Assembly: GCA_902780525.1 (NCBI GenBank)
Contig: CACZFL010000004.1
Location: 1-64,000 of the forward strand
Reading direction: 5' to 3'
DNA length: 64,000 nt
Origin: an uncultured bacterium
GTDB lineage: Bacteria; Cyanobacteriota; Vampirovibrionia; Gastranaerophilales; Gastranaerophilaceae
Under the pieces are notes generated by a model that worked only from the letters and a program-made list of their open reading frames with translations, was not told the origin of the DNA and ran no database searches. Below, in pieces: positions 35,270-43,515 of this stretch. The first letter of the stretch is position 1. The number at the start of each line of letters is the position of its first letter. Both the position numbers and the translations under genes were made by a program.

Positions 35270-36577
35270 TTAACCTGCAATCAGACTCGGAGCATCTGTG
35301 TCGTTAAAAGTCTGTAACGATGGTTTAATTTGAATAGCTGATGCATAATCTTTTTTGAAACCGTCGCTGTCACCAAGTTCTTTTTTTATTGCTGCACGAT
35401 AGAAATATGCGTCAGCATATTTTGAGTTATTTGCAATGGCTTTATCCAAATCTGCTACCGCACCTTCCAGGTCGTGAAGAATACATTTTTGTAATCCTCT
35501 TATGTAGTAGCTTTCAGCAAGTTTAACGTTTGTTGTTGCTTCTTTTGTAACAGCTGTTGCTCTGATGTCAGGAGCTTCTGCAACAACAACTTTTCCGACA
35601 CCGGCATTTAACGTATTTTGTTTTGATTTTAACGTTTGTTCACGATTTGAATCTTTTTCGATTTTCTGAGTTATCTTAATAGGTTCTGATATTTTTTTTG
35701 CAGGTATTTCTGCCGGTTTTTGTTTGATTTGATTATTCGTATTCGGACTGTACATTGCAATCTTTTCCTGATTGATACTATCAACTGTATTCAGCTTTTT
35801 TTTGTTTTGTGTATTTACTGCAGGTATTGCAGCAATGTAGTGCTGATTAGAAAGCAGCGGCTTAACATTTTTAATAAAAACCTGATTTTCAGCAAGTGCA
35901 ACTGCCCTGTTTAAGTCAGTTGTAGCTCCTTCGTTATCAAAATATAATTTTTTTAGTCTTCCTCTGTTACCGTATGCAATACTGTCGTTTGGGTTAATAG
36001 CAATTGCCTGTGAATAGTCACTCAGTGCACCTACATTATAATTCATTCTCTTTTTTACAACGCCTCTGTTATTGTATGCATCAGAATCTTTCGGATTCAA
36101 TGTGATAGCTTTGTCGTAATCCTGAAGAGCACCGTTATTATCATCAAGCATATATTTGAGGTTTGCTCTGTTATAGTATGCATCAGAGTATTTCGGATTT
36201 ATGCTTAATGCCTTATCGTAGTCTTCAAAGGCACCGCTAATATCATTTATTGATACTCTTAACGCTCCTCTGTTATTATATGCAAATGCAAAATTTGGAT
36301 TGATTTCTATAGCCTTGTTGTAATCAGCCATTGCACCTTCATAGTCGCGTAAAAAATGTTCTACAAAACCTCTGTTTAAGTATAGTAAAGCATTATTTGG
36401 AAATGCATCTATGCCTTCATTAAGAACTGATATAGCACCCAGAAAATTATTTTCACTAAATCTGTCGGACGCACGGTTAATATATTCGCCATATTCTGCA
36501 GCGCAAATGATGTTTGTCTGAAATACTGTAAGCACAACAAATATAGCCAGTGTTGTTAATAAACTATTTATTTTCAC
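35270..36577 (-). CDS. Secreted or periplasmic TPR repeat protein
   Basis: 435 aa. An N-terminal signal-like helix (LLTTLAIFVVLTVFQTNIICA) precedes six to seven tetratricopeptide repeats (about 30-230, consensus A-x2-YNRG-x3-G-A-x2-DYDKAI-x-INP). A low-complexity linker follows (about 240-340), then one more pair of TPRs near 345-415. Such proteins act as scaffolds; the partner is unknown. The start codon is GTG, supported by GAGGAG 8 nt upstream. Confidence 0.88.
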   Translation of the reverse strand: MKINSLLTTLAIFVVLTVFQTNIICAAEYGEYINRASDRFSENNFLGAISVLNEGIDAFPNNALLYLNRGFVEHFLRDYEGAMADYNKAIEINPNFAFAYNNRGALRVSINDISGAFEDYDKALSINPKYSDAYYNRANLKYMLDDNNGALQDYDKAITLNPKDSDAYNNRGVVKKRMNYNVGALSDYSQAIAINPNDSIAYGNRGRLKKLYFDNEGATTDLNRAVALAENQVFIKNVKPLLSNQHYIAAIPAVNTQNKKKLNTVDSINQEKIAMYSPNTNNQIKQKPAEIPAKKISEPIKITQKIEKDSNREQTLKSKQNTLNAGVGKVVVAEAPDIRATAVTKEATTNVKLAESYYIRGLQKCILHDLEGAVADLDKAIANNSKYADAYFYRAAIKKELGDSDGFKKDYASAIQIKPSLQTFNDTDAPSLIAG

Positions 36578-36751
36578 GATATGTACTCCTCACGTATAGC
36601 CGGATTTAGATAAATCGTAACATGCACTATTTTTAAAAACAAGTTGTTATAAATGTTAACTTTTGTTAAGTATTGTATTTATAACGTTTTATACTTGCCT
36701 AAAGTTTGAAACCATTTAATATATACACTTTCAAGCTTTGTTCAAAATTTA

Positions 36752-36813
36752 TTGTAAATATTTGTAACAATTTTATCTTATTTCCTAAAGTTTTGCATTA
36801 AATATGCCGATAT
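36752..36813 (+). promoter_or_regulatory. Sigma-28 (FliA) promoter with upstream box
   Basis: TAAAGTTT (36786-36793), 12-nt spacer, GCCGATAT (36806-36813), a near-exact FliA match. The block TTGTAAATATTTGTAACAAT (36752-36771) sits 14 nt upstream of the -35. Confidence 0.8.
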
Positions 36814-36853
36814 ATATAGAAAAGATAAATAAAAGGAAAAAGGAGAACACATT

Positions 36854-38185
36854 ATGGGAATGTCAGCATCACAAGCAAGATACACAATCTTGACAGCTCG
36901 AATGAGCGACACTGAATATGAATGTCAACAAATTAACCAGCAAAGGTTAACATTATCAAACCAAATGAACGCAGTGTATGAAGCACTCTGTGATATGGAA
37001 GTTCCTACACCGCCTTCCAAAAAAGATCCTGAGTTTAGTCAGATTATTTATAAAGGTTCTGGTGCTGATAAAAATATTACCGTACGTCCTGAAGCAAGCG
37101 GTATATATATTGCTACACGTGTAATATCTAACGGAGAAATTGTTGCTCCGACAGGTACTAAAGATGTCAGCGTTAAAGTTAACCCAAGTAATTTCCTTGG
37201 AACTGTTGTAAATCCTTCTGATGCAGTAACTCTTAATCCAAATGACTATGATGCATATAAAGATAATAAAAAAGTTTCTTCTGACGGTAGTTTTGCGCCG
37301 GGCTTAACATATGTTGCTAAAAATGTGAATGCTCATCCTGCTACTATATCAGGTAGTGACGCTATTGCTCATAACGAAAAAGCTGCTGCTATGCAAAACA
37401 AAACTTATGTTGTTGATAAAGGTGGTAATTCTTATGAAAAACTAAAAGGTTCACAACTTTCGTCAAAAATCACTAATCCTGTTTATGAACTTTCAGCTGA
37501 ACAGGAAGCAAGTTTTGATAAAGCATTAGTTGATATAAAAGTTGGTGATTCCCAAATCACAGTTGGCGGTGATCCGACTATGAGTATGGAAGCTGCTGTC
37601 AGTTTGTACGGTGATCAGGGTAAAGAACGTAGCGACGCATTTATGAACTCTTATAATGCATTACAACATTCATTCCCTGATACTTATAATACTGATTTTA
37701 CCGTAATTGTAACCACGGAAAAAACCGGCACAAAGACATTCAGTTTTTGTAAAACAGAAGATATGAAGAATGATGCCGAAGGTAAAGGTGACGGCAAAAC
37801 TACTGTTTACGAATACACACACGGCGAATATGAAGAACCGATTGCAGAACTTTCAAATGATGATATTCATGTTGACCGGACTACCGGATATTTAGATTCA
37901 GCTAAAATTAATGGTAACGTAGTTAAGCTTACTGCAGAAAAAGAATTCGATGAAAATAAATATGATGATGCAGTCGCAAAATTCAGCAACGATAAAGCTC
38001 TTTACGACCAGGAACAAAACAGACTCAATCATCAGACTGAAATTTACGAAAGACAAGATAAAATGTTAGAGCTTAAACTTACACGTCTTGATAGTGAAAG
38101 AAATGCTCTCAATACAGAACTTGAAGCTGTTAAAAAAGTTATTCAGGATTCTATTGACAGAGGTTTCAAAACATTCTCAGGCTAA
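36854..38185 (+). CDS. Unknown protein of the FliA regulon, coiled-coil ends
   Basis: 443 aa, no named family recognised. The N-terminal 50 residues (MGMSASQARYTILTARMSDTEYE ... LTLSNQMNAVYEAL) form an amphipathic coiled coil, as does the C-terminal end (about 395-440, YERQDKMLELKLTRLDSERNALNTELE). The middle is polar and beta-like. This arrangement, with flagellar-type helices at both ends and a variable centre, resembles flagellar axial or secreted proteins. AAAAAGGAG precedes the start; a consensus FliA promoter lies upstream. Probably exported by the flagellar apparatus (inference). Confidence 0.7.
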   Translation: MGMSASQARYTILTARMSDTEYECQQINQQRLTLSNQMNAVYEALCDMEVPTPPSKKDPEFSQIIYKGSGADKNITVRPEASGIYIATRVISNGEIVAPTGTKDVSVKVNPSNFLGTVVNPSDAVTLNPNDYDAYKDNKKVSSDGSFAPGLTYVAKNVNAHPATISGSDAIAHNEKAAAMQNKTYVVDKGGNSYEKLKGSQLSSKITNPVYELSAEQEASFDKALVDIKVGDSQITVGGDPTMSMEAAVSLYGDQGKERSDAFMNSYNALQHSFPDTYNTDFTVIVTTEKTGTKTFSFCKTEDMKNDAEGKGDGKTTVYEYTHGEYEEPIAELSNDDIHVDRTTGYLDSAKINGNVVKLTAEKEFDENKYDDAVAKFSNDKALYDQEQNRLNHQTEIYERQDKMLELKLTRLDSERNALNTELEAVKKVIQDSIDRGFKTFSG

Positions 38186-38252
38186 TAAGTTTAACTCAAA
38201 GATTATAATTCCTCCTCCTTTTTTCAAAATCTGTACCTGTAAAGGTAATATT

Positions 38253-38284
38253 AGAGAACTCCGTATATGGAGTTCTCTCTTTAT
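38253..38284 (+). terminator. Terminator of the 36854 gene
   Basis: Perfect 10-bp stem AGAGAACTCC/GGAGTTCTCT with a 6-nt loop, followed by CTTTA. Confidence 0.75.
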
Positions 38285-38314
38285 GTGTAATGATATAATA
38301 TTGCGTTTATGAGA

Positions 38315-39076
38315 TTACCTCTGATTTGCAAAAAGTTTGTATAATATTACACCGACTGAGATACTTAAATTAAGCGATTCAACCGATTCAGCCATCTCTA
38401 TTGTTATTGCCCTTCCGTTTTTTTGTGCGAAATCTTTTAGTTCATCACTCAGTCCGCAGGATTCCGTACCGAACATTAAAAGCAGTTTTCCTTCTGATGA
38501 AAAATTGTTTAAATATGTTGTGTTATCACTTTTGGGAAGTGTTGATACCGGTATAAAATCTTTGGTGAGATTTTCCAGTTCGCTGAAATTCTTAATGCTA
38601 AAAACCGGGAGCTTCCACAAATTCCCTACTGATGCTCTGACACATTTGGGGTTGTATAAGTCAACCGTATCTCCGTATAGGATTATTCCGTCAACACTAA
38701 AAGCGCAGGAAGTTCTGATTATTGTGCCGAGATTGCCCGCATCTTTTATGTCTTCAAGTAATACTATCCGTTTAAATTTGTTGCTCCAATCTCTTTTTAA
38801 CTGATGTCCGACAGCGACGCACTTTGGTGCAGAAGTTGTTGTTGATATCTTTGAAATAACGGCTTCTGTTACTTCTGTTGGGTTGTATGCGGAAAATTTG
38901 TCGTATCCTTCCGCTACAAATATATGCTCCAGCTTAATGCCGTATTCTATGGCTTCCTCAATACACTTTTCTCCCTCAAGCAGAAAAAGACCGCTTTCAG
39001 CCCTGTATTTTCTTTGCTGAAGTTTTACTGTTTCTTTGACTATATCGTTATTTACGCTTGTAATTTTTTGTGTCAT
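38315..39076 (-). CDS. SpoU/TrmH family RNA 2'-O-methyltransferase
   Basis: 253 aa. N-terminal substrate-binding domain (QQRKYRAESGLFLLEGEKCIEEA) and a C-terminal SPOUT knot: motif 1 DAGNLGTIIRTSCAF, motif 2 LLMFGTESCGLSDEL, motif 3 SLNLSISVGVILY. It methylates ribose in rRNA or tRNA using SAM. The ATG at 39076 is chosen because family members begin at this point; a longer frame to 39106 adds ten residues. The exact RNA target is not deducible. The gene lies between two FliA-regulon genes on the opposite strand. Confidence 0.92.
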   Translation of the reverse strand: MTQKITSVNNDIVKETVKLQQRKYRAESGLFLLEGEKCIEEAIEYGIKLEHIFVAEGYDKFSAYNPTEVTEAVISKISTTTSAPKCVAVGHQLKRDWSNKFKRIVLLEDIKDAGNLGTIIRTSCAFSVDGIILYGDTVDLYNPKCVRASVGNLWKLPVFSIKNFSELENLTKDFIPVSTLPKSDNTTYLNNFSSEGKLLLMFGTESCGLSDELKDFAQKNGRAITIEMAESVESLNLSISVGVILYKLFANQR

Positions 39077-39147
39077 AATCCGTTCTTTCCAAATCAATTT
39101 TAGCATACAAATTATATTAATTTATGTAACAATTTTACCGTAATTAC

Positions 39148-39175
39148 TAAAGTTTTAAACATAAAATGCCGATAT
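39148..39175 (+). promoter_or_regulatory. Sigma-28 (FliA) promoter
   Basis: TAAAGTTT (39148-39155), 12-nt spacer, GCCGATAT (39168-39175). TGTAACAATTTT lies about 12 nt upstream of the -35. Confidence 0.8.
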
Positions 39176-39259
39176 ATATAATAAAAGCTACTAAAAACGG
39201 GATGGTAATCAATCTAACTGTATGATTTTAAATAGAGAAAAAGGAATTATGAGTATTTT

Positions 39260-40630
39260 ATGTCAATCGAATCAGTAGACATGGACAGAGCATTAACCTC
39301 AGCATCTTATGCACAACAGGTACTCAGAAGCGGCAAAGTTTCAGCCGAACAAAAAGGACAGCTTGCTGCAAAATGGGGATCAGATAATGTAAATCAATGG
39401 TTATCTGTTGACAGTACGAAATATGAAATTGACGATGTAAGCTACGATGCAGCTAAAGACGCAGGGAAAAATGCTGCAAAAGATTCAACGGGATATGATG
39501 GTGGTAAAAATTATAGTTCTGTCGGTTCCGCAGGTATGGCTGTTGTTTCGACTGCTGCAGCAGGAGTAGAAATGGCTGCAACAGGTCTAACCGGAGCAGT
39601 ATCAATGTCCGGTCAAGGTTCTTTGGGTTTTTCAGGAGTATGTATGTACACTGCGGCTGCTCTTTGTATAGCAAATGCAACAAAGTACTGGCTTGAAAAT
39701 CCTAATAAAGAACAGGTTAATGCTGCAAATGATTTGAAAAATAATGATCTTCCTCAGGCAATGGCATCTTTGAATGAAGCACAGGGTATTATGGAAGAAG
39801 CCTCAGAAGAAGTTACAGAACTTACTGAAGAAGCCGAAGATATAAATGAAGATGCAAATAAAAAAATTGAAGAAGATAAAACAATGTTTGATTTTTATAA
39901 ACAGCAGTATGATGCATTGAAAGCTAAAAAAGAGAGAGGTGAACAACTTACTCCTGACGAACAGGCATTAATGAAACAGCTCGCTCCGATGATGGAAGAT
40001 TTAAATGAAGGTATAACAACATTGAGCGAAGACACTTCTGAACAGGTTAATGATTTGAATGATGATATAGGTGAATATCAGGAAGTGTTCGATGAATCAG
40101 CAGAAACAATTGCAGAAGTTGAAGGTGTTACTGAGTACGCAGAAAACTTTGATGAACACACAAGAACTATGTGTTATGTAGAAGGTACAGCTCAAACATT
40201 AAACGCCGTAACAGGTGGTTGGGCATCTGCAAAACTAATGGCAGGAGGTCCATGGCAATGGGCACTTGCGATTGCTACGGGCGTAGCAGCGGCTTCAAGT
40301 ACTGTGGCAGCGGGTCAGCAGTTCTCAAGAGCAAAAGAAGTTAGTGAAGAGATTGATCTTCGTCAAGAGACACAGGACTTAAATTCTCTTACAACTGATA
40401 TGTACGATGAAGAACTTGATAATTATGCCGGAAATGTTGAAACAGTTGAAGATTTAGAACTCGAAATTCCTGAGGATATGGAATTACCTGAAGAAAATGA
40501 GAATGCGTCTATAATTACTATTGCTTCAAAGTCAAAAGAAGAAGACAATCTGATGACAAATGACAAAGAAGAAGATGATGAAAAATTCAAACAAAATAAG
40601 GACGAAGACGAAAAGAAAAAGACAGTATAA
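39260..40630 (+). CDS. Translocator-like paralogue A of the FliA regulon
   Basis: 456 aa, no named family recognised. The N-terminus (1-83) is nearly identical to the 40791 gene. A hydrophobic, Gly/Ala-rich segment follows (about 90-142). A conserved acidic coiled-coil core spans about 145-310 (EEASEEVTELTEEAEDINEDANKKIEE). A second hydrophobic segment lies near 328-355 (GGPWQWALAIATGVAAASS), then an acidic, lysine-rich tail. No Sec signal. Two hydrophobic segments beside a coiled coil recall type III translocators such as SipB/IpaB; this is an analogy. The start region is duplicated: an ATG at 39249 opens a 9-codon frame overlapping the true start. Confidence 0.7.
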   Translation: MSIESVDMDRALTSASYAQQVLRSGKVSAEQKGQLAAKWGSDNVNQWLSVDSTKYEIDDVSYDAAKDAGKNAAKDSTGYDGGKNYSSVGSAGMAVVSTAAAGVEMAATGLTGAVSMSGQGSLGFSGVCMYTAAALCIANATKYWLENPNKEQVNAANDLKNNDLPQAMASLNEAQGIMEEASEEVTELTEEAEDINEDANKKIEEDKTMFDFYKQQYDALKAKKERGEQLTPDEQALMKQLAPMMEDLNEGITTLSEDTSEQVNDLNDDIGEYQEVFDESAETIAEVEGVTEYAENFDEHTRTMCYVEGTAQTLNAVTGGWASAKLMAGGPWQWALAIATGVAAASSTVAAGQQFSRAKEVSEEIDLRQETQDLNSLTTDMYDEELDNYAGNVETVEDLELEIPEDMELPEENENASIITIASKSKEEDNLMTNDKEEDDEKFKQNKDEDEKKKTV

Positions 40631-40671
40631 AAATTTATTGTAAATTTTTGTAACAGTTTAAATATATTCCC

Positions 40672-40698
40672 TAAAGTTTTATATGAAAATGCCGATAT
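40672..40698 (+). promoter_or_regulatory. Sigma-28 (FliA) promoter
   Basis: TAAAGTTT (40672-40679), 11-nt spacer, GCCGATAT (40691-40698). TTGTAAATTTTTGTAACAGT lies upstream (about 40638-40657). Confidence 0.8.
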
Positions 40699-40790
40699 AT
40701 ATAGTGAAAACTACTAAATAACAGGGATGATAATCCCCTTCCCTGGCTCTGATTTAAACAAATGGGATAAAAAGGAATAAGGAGTTCATT

Positions 40791-42269
40791 ATGTCGATTG
40801 AATCAGTAGATATGGACAGAGCGTTAACATCACAAGCTTATGCGCAACAGGTTTTGAGAAGCGGCAATGTTTCAGCAGAACAAAAAGGACAGCTTGCTGC
40901 AAAATGGGGCGCAGATAATGTAAATAAATGGATATCTGTTGACAGTACAAAATATGAAATTGATGACGTAAGTTACGATGCTGCAAAAGATGCCGGAAAA
41001 GATGCCGCTAAAGATTCAACAGGATATGACGGGGGTAAAAGTTATGCTTCCGTTAAAGATGCAGTAGTAACAGTTGGTGCTCACGTTGCAGGACAAACAG
41101 TTTTGAAAAACGTCGCTGCTCCACTTGTCGATAAGCTTGCTACTGGGGCGATTGATAAAGCTCAACAAGCTGGAAAAAATGTAAAATGCGATCCAACAGG
41201 AGAAGCTTCTTTTATTGTAGGTTGTACTATGGGTTTAGCTGAAGGAATCAGATATATGGCAGAAAAACCAAATGAAGAGCAAGTTGATGCTGCAAACCAT
41301 TTGCTGACAAATGAACTGCCGGAATCAATGGCATCGTTAAGTGAGGCTCAGGGTATGATGGCAGATGCATCAGAAGAAGTTACTGAACTCACAGAAGAAG
41401 CGGAAAGTATTAATGAAGATGCAAACCAAAAAATAGAAGAAGACAAAACTATATTTGATTTTTACAAAATGCAGTACGAAGCATTAAAAGCGAAAAAAGA
41501 ACGCGGTGAACAGCTTACACCTGACGAACAGGCATTAATGAAACAGCTTGCTCCGATGATGGAAGATATGAATGAAGATATTACCTCAATAACTGAAAAT
41601 ACATCCGGACAGGTAAATGATTTGAATGATGAAATCGGTGAATATCAGGAAGTATTTGATGAGTCAGCTGAAACAATTGCTGAAGTTGAAGGTGTTACTG
41701 ATTATGCTGAAAATTTTGATGAAAATACAAGAACAATGTGCTATGTAGAGGGTGTTGCACAAGGAATTAATGCCGGTATGTCAGGTTATTCAGCTTTTAA
41801 AGCTGGCCGATTTGCTGCCAGTGGAGGTTGGTTTACTGCTTGGGCTTGGGCATTTGCTGCTATGGGAACAGCTGGTGCTGCATTTAGCACCAAGGGAGCT
41901 AGTGAACAAATGAGATGGGCAAAAAATGTGGGCGATGAAATTGATGTCCGCCGTGAAGTGCAAGACATCGGAAGCCAAACTACTGATATGTATGATGAAG
42001 AGCTCGATAATTTTGCAGGGAATATAGAAACAGTAGAAGACCTTGAACTGGAAATTCCTGAGGATATGGAAACGCCTGCTGAACAGGGTGGTGCAGCCAC
42101 TTCTATGATGTCTATGGCAGCACAGAATGGTAATGATGAAAAGGGTCAGACAACTCCGATGGGTACCCAAAAGCAAGACGAATCACCAAAAGTAAACAAT
42201 GATAATAGTATAAACGGAACAAAAGAAAACGAAAAAGATGACAATAACAAGAAAAAACCAGAAGAATAA
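40791..42269 (+). CDS. Translocator-like paralogue B of the FliA regulon
   Basis: 492 aa, tandem paralogue of the 39260 gene. It shares the first 83 residues and the acidic coiled-coil core (about 175-340), but the segment between (about 85-170, VKDAVVTVGAHVAGQTVLKNVAAPLVDKL) is unrelated, as if a module had been exchanged. A second hydrophobic segment (about 365-390, GGWFTAWAWAFAAMGTAGAAFS) and an acidic/lysine tail follow. It has its own FliA promoter and an ideal ribosome site (AAGGAG). Likely exported with paralogue A (inference). Confidence 0.7.
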   Translation: MSIESVDMDRALTSQAYAQQVLRSGNVSAEQKGQLAAKWGADNVNKWISVDSTKYEIDDVSYDAAKDAGKDAAKDSTGYDGGKSYASVKDAVVTVGAHVAGQTVLKNVAAPLVDKLATGAIDKAQQAGKNVKCDPTGEASFIVGCTMGLAEGIRYMAEKPNEEQVDAANHLLTNELPESMASLSEAQGMMADASEEVTELTEEAESINEDANQKIEEDKTIFDFYKMQYEALKAKKERGEQLTPDEQALMKQLAPMMEDMNEDITSITENTSGQVNDLNDEIGEYQEVFDESAETIAEVEGVTDYAENFDENTRTMCYVEGVAQGINAGMSGYSAFKAGRFAASGGWFTAWAWAFAAMGTAGAAFSTKGASEQMRWAKNVGDEIDVRREVQDIGSQTTDMYDEELDNFAGNIETVEDLELEIPEDMETPAEQGGAATSMMSMAAQNGNDEKGQTTPMGTQKQDESPKVNNDNSINGTKENEKDDNNKKKPEE

Positions 42270-42290
42270 AGTTTGTGAAGTGAAATAATA

Positions 42291-42325
42291 AAACGTGGCG
42301 GTCAGAAAATCTGACCGCCACGTTT
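42291..42325. terminator. Bidirectional terminator between the 40791 gene and rpsU
   Basis: A perfect 16-bp stem (arms 42291-42306 and 42310-42325) with a 3-nt loop, between converging genes. Confidence 0.9.
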
Positions 42326-42337
42326 ATAATATTATCC

Positions 42338-42511
42338 TTATACCTTGCGTTTGCGAGCTGCTTCAGATTTGCGTTTTCTCTTTACGCTTGGCTTTTCATA
42401 TCTTTCGCGTTTTTTTACTTCTGATAAGATTCCTGCTTTTTGGATTTTCTTTTTGAATCTTCTTAAAGCGCTTTCGATACTTTCGTTTTCGCCTACTTTA
42501 ACTTCTGCCAT
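42338..42511 (-). CDS. rpsU: Ribosomal protein S21
   Basis: 57 aa: [39 protein letters not shown], then a lysine/arginine-rich end ([14 protein letters not shown]). This is the small-subunit protein S21 that helps mRNA selection at initiation. Its length and basic C-terminus are typical. It stands on the strand opposite the FliA genes and shares the terminator with them. Confidence 0.95.
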   Translation of the reverse strand: MAEVKVGENESIESALRRFKKKIQKAGILSEVKKRERYEKPSVKRKRKSEAARKRKV

Positions 42512-42642
42512 TTATATTTTCACCACCTTTATAGCAATTGTGTAACTAAAAGTATTGTAAAACAAGAGATTTTAAATTTCAAGGGGGGTAAATGTTATAA
42601 GTACAAATAATATGAGGGTATATATTGTGGCGGTATATATTG

Positions 42643-43515
42643 CTATTTAATTAATTTTAAGCATAAATCATCAAATATGTTTACGGCTCTCATGCCCAAA
42701 TCAGCCTGTCGTCTTGCGTTTTCAAGTACTGATATGTCTTTTATTAACTCTGTTCTGTTTGGGTTAGTTTTTAAAACGGCAAGAATATAGTTCTGTATTC
42801 CGTTAATTATATTTGTTACTGATACAGTTTTTGATAAATCCTGCAATTGCTTTGATATATCAAAAACATCTTTTCTTTCAAAATTAAAATAGTCTGTAAA
42901 AATACCTTCTATGCAGGAATAATCATAATTTACTCCCCCTGTATTTACCCCCCCTGTATTTACCCCTTTTGACGGCACAAAAAAGCATTGTGAACGTGAA
43001 ACAATTGTTGATAAAACATCATCAATGTATCGAGTGAGAAAAATAAATGTTACTCCGGGTTGGGGCTCTTCTATAATCTTAAGCAGAGAATTTGCCGTTA
43101 CATCCTGAAAATTTAGCGGATTTAGCCCCGAAATATTTCCGTCACTATCTCTGTCGCAAAATATGAAAACTCTATGGAATTCTGAGGAGTTAACAAGCAT
43201 TTCTTTAATCATTTGTGACTGTTTTGCTGAAATTACCGTCTTTGCTCCGTCATCTTCCGGTTTGTTATCAAGTCTTGAAATCGTTAATACTGCAGGATGA
43301 CTTTCTTCCCTAATCCATTTGCAGTTCAGACAGTCACAGTCATCAGCTTTGTTTTTTTTGCAATTTAACAATCTTGCAATTTCTGTCGCAAGTGTGTATT
43401 GTGATGCCAGGTCATTTCCGTAAAAAAGAATACTCTGAGGCAGAGCTCTGTTTTTGTTTGACAGTGCTTCGGTAAAATAATTAGTTAAGAACGGATATTT
43501 ATCTGATAAGAGCAA
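42643..43515 (-). CDS. holB: DNA polymerase III delta' subunit
   Basis: 290 aa clamp-loader subunit. A degenerate P-loop region (SILFYGNDLASQYTLATEIARLL), a four-cysteine zinc module (CKKNKADDCDCLNC), SEFHRVFIFCDRD, ANSLLKIIEEPQPG and the arginine motif VSRSQCF are visible. It begins at TTG with GGAGG 5 nt upstream and overlaps the end of holA by 17 nt. Unusual: after FFVPSK an in-frame repeat GVNTGGVNTGGVN is inserted, encoded by 15-bp units of the GGGGTAAAT repeat family. The loop seems tolerant, since the frame stays open. Confidence 0.9.
   Translation of the reverse strand: MLLSDKYPFLTNYFTEALSNKNRALPQSILFYGNDLASQYTLATEIARLLNCKKNKADDCDCLNCKWIREESHPAVLTISRLDNKPEDDGAKTVISAKQSQMIKEMLVNSSEFHRVFIFCDRDSDGNISGLNPLNFQDVTANSLLKIIEEPQPGVTFIFLTRYIDDVLSTIVSRSQCFFVPSKGVNTGGVNTGGVNYDYSCIEGIFTDYFNFERKDVFDISKQLQDLSKTVSVTNIINGIQNYILAVLKTNPNRTELIKDISVLENARRQADLGMRAVNIFDDLCLKLIK
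42929..42970 (-). repeat. 15-bp tandem GGGGTAAAT repeat inside holB
   Basis: Nearly three 15-bp units; plus-strand units TTTACTCCCCCTGTA (42929-42943), TTTACCCCCCCTGTA (42944-42958) and TTTACCCC. They encode TGGVN repeats in frame. The same core is dispersed in non-coding DNA across the window. Confidence 0.9.

Noticed and set aside
42345-42545. Plus-strand 66-codon frame
   Set aside because: It is the antisense shadow of rpsU, whose S21 sequence on the minus strand is unmistakable.
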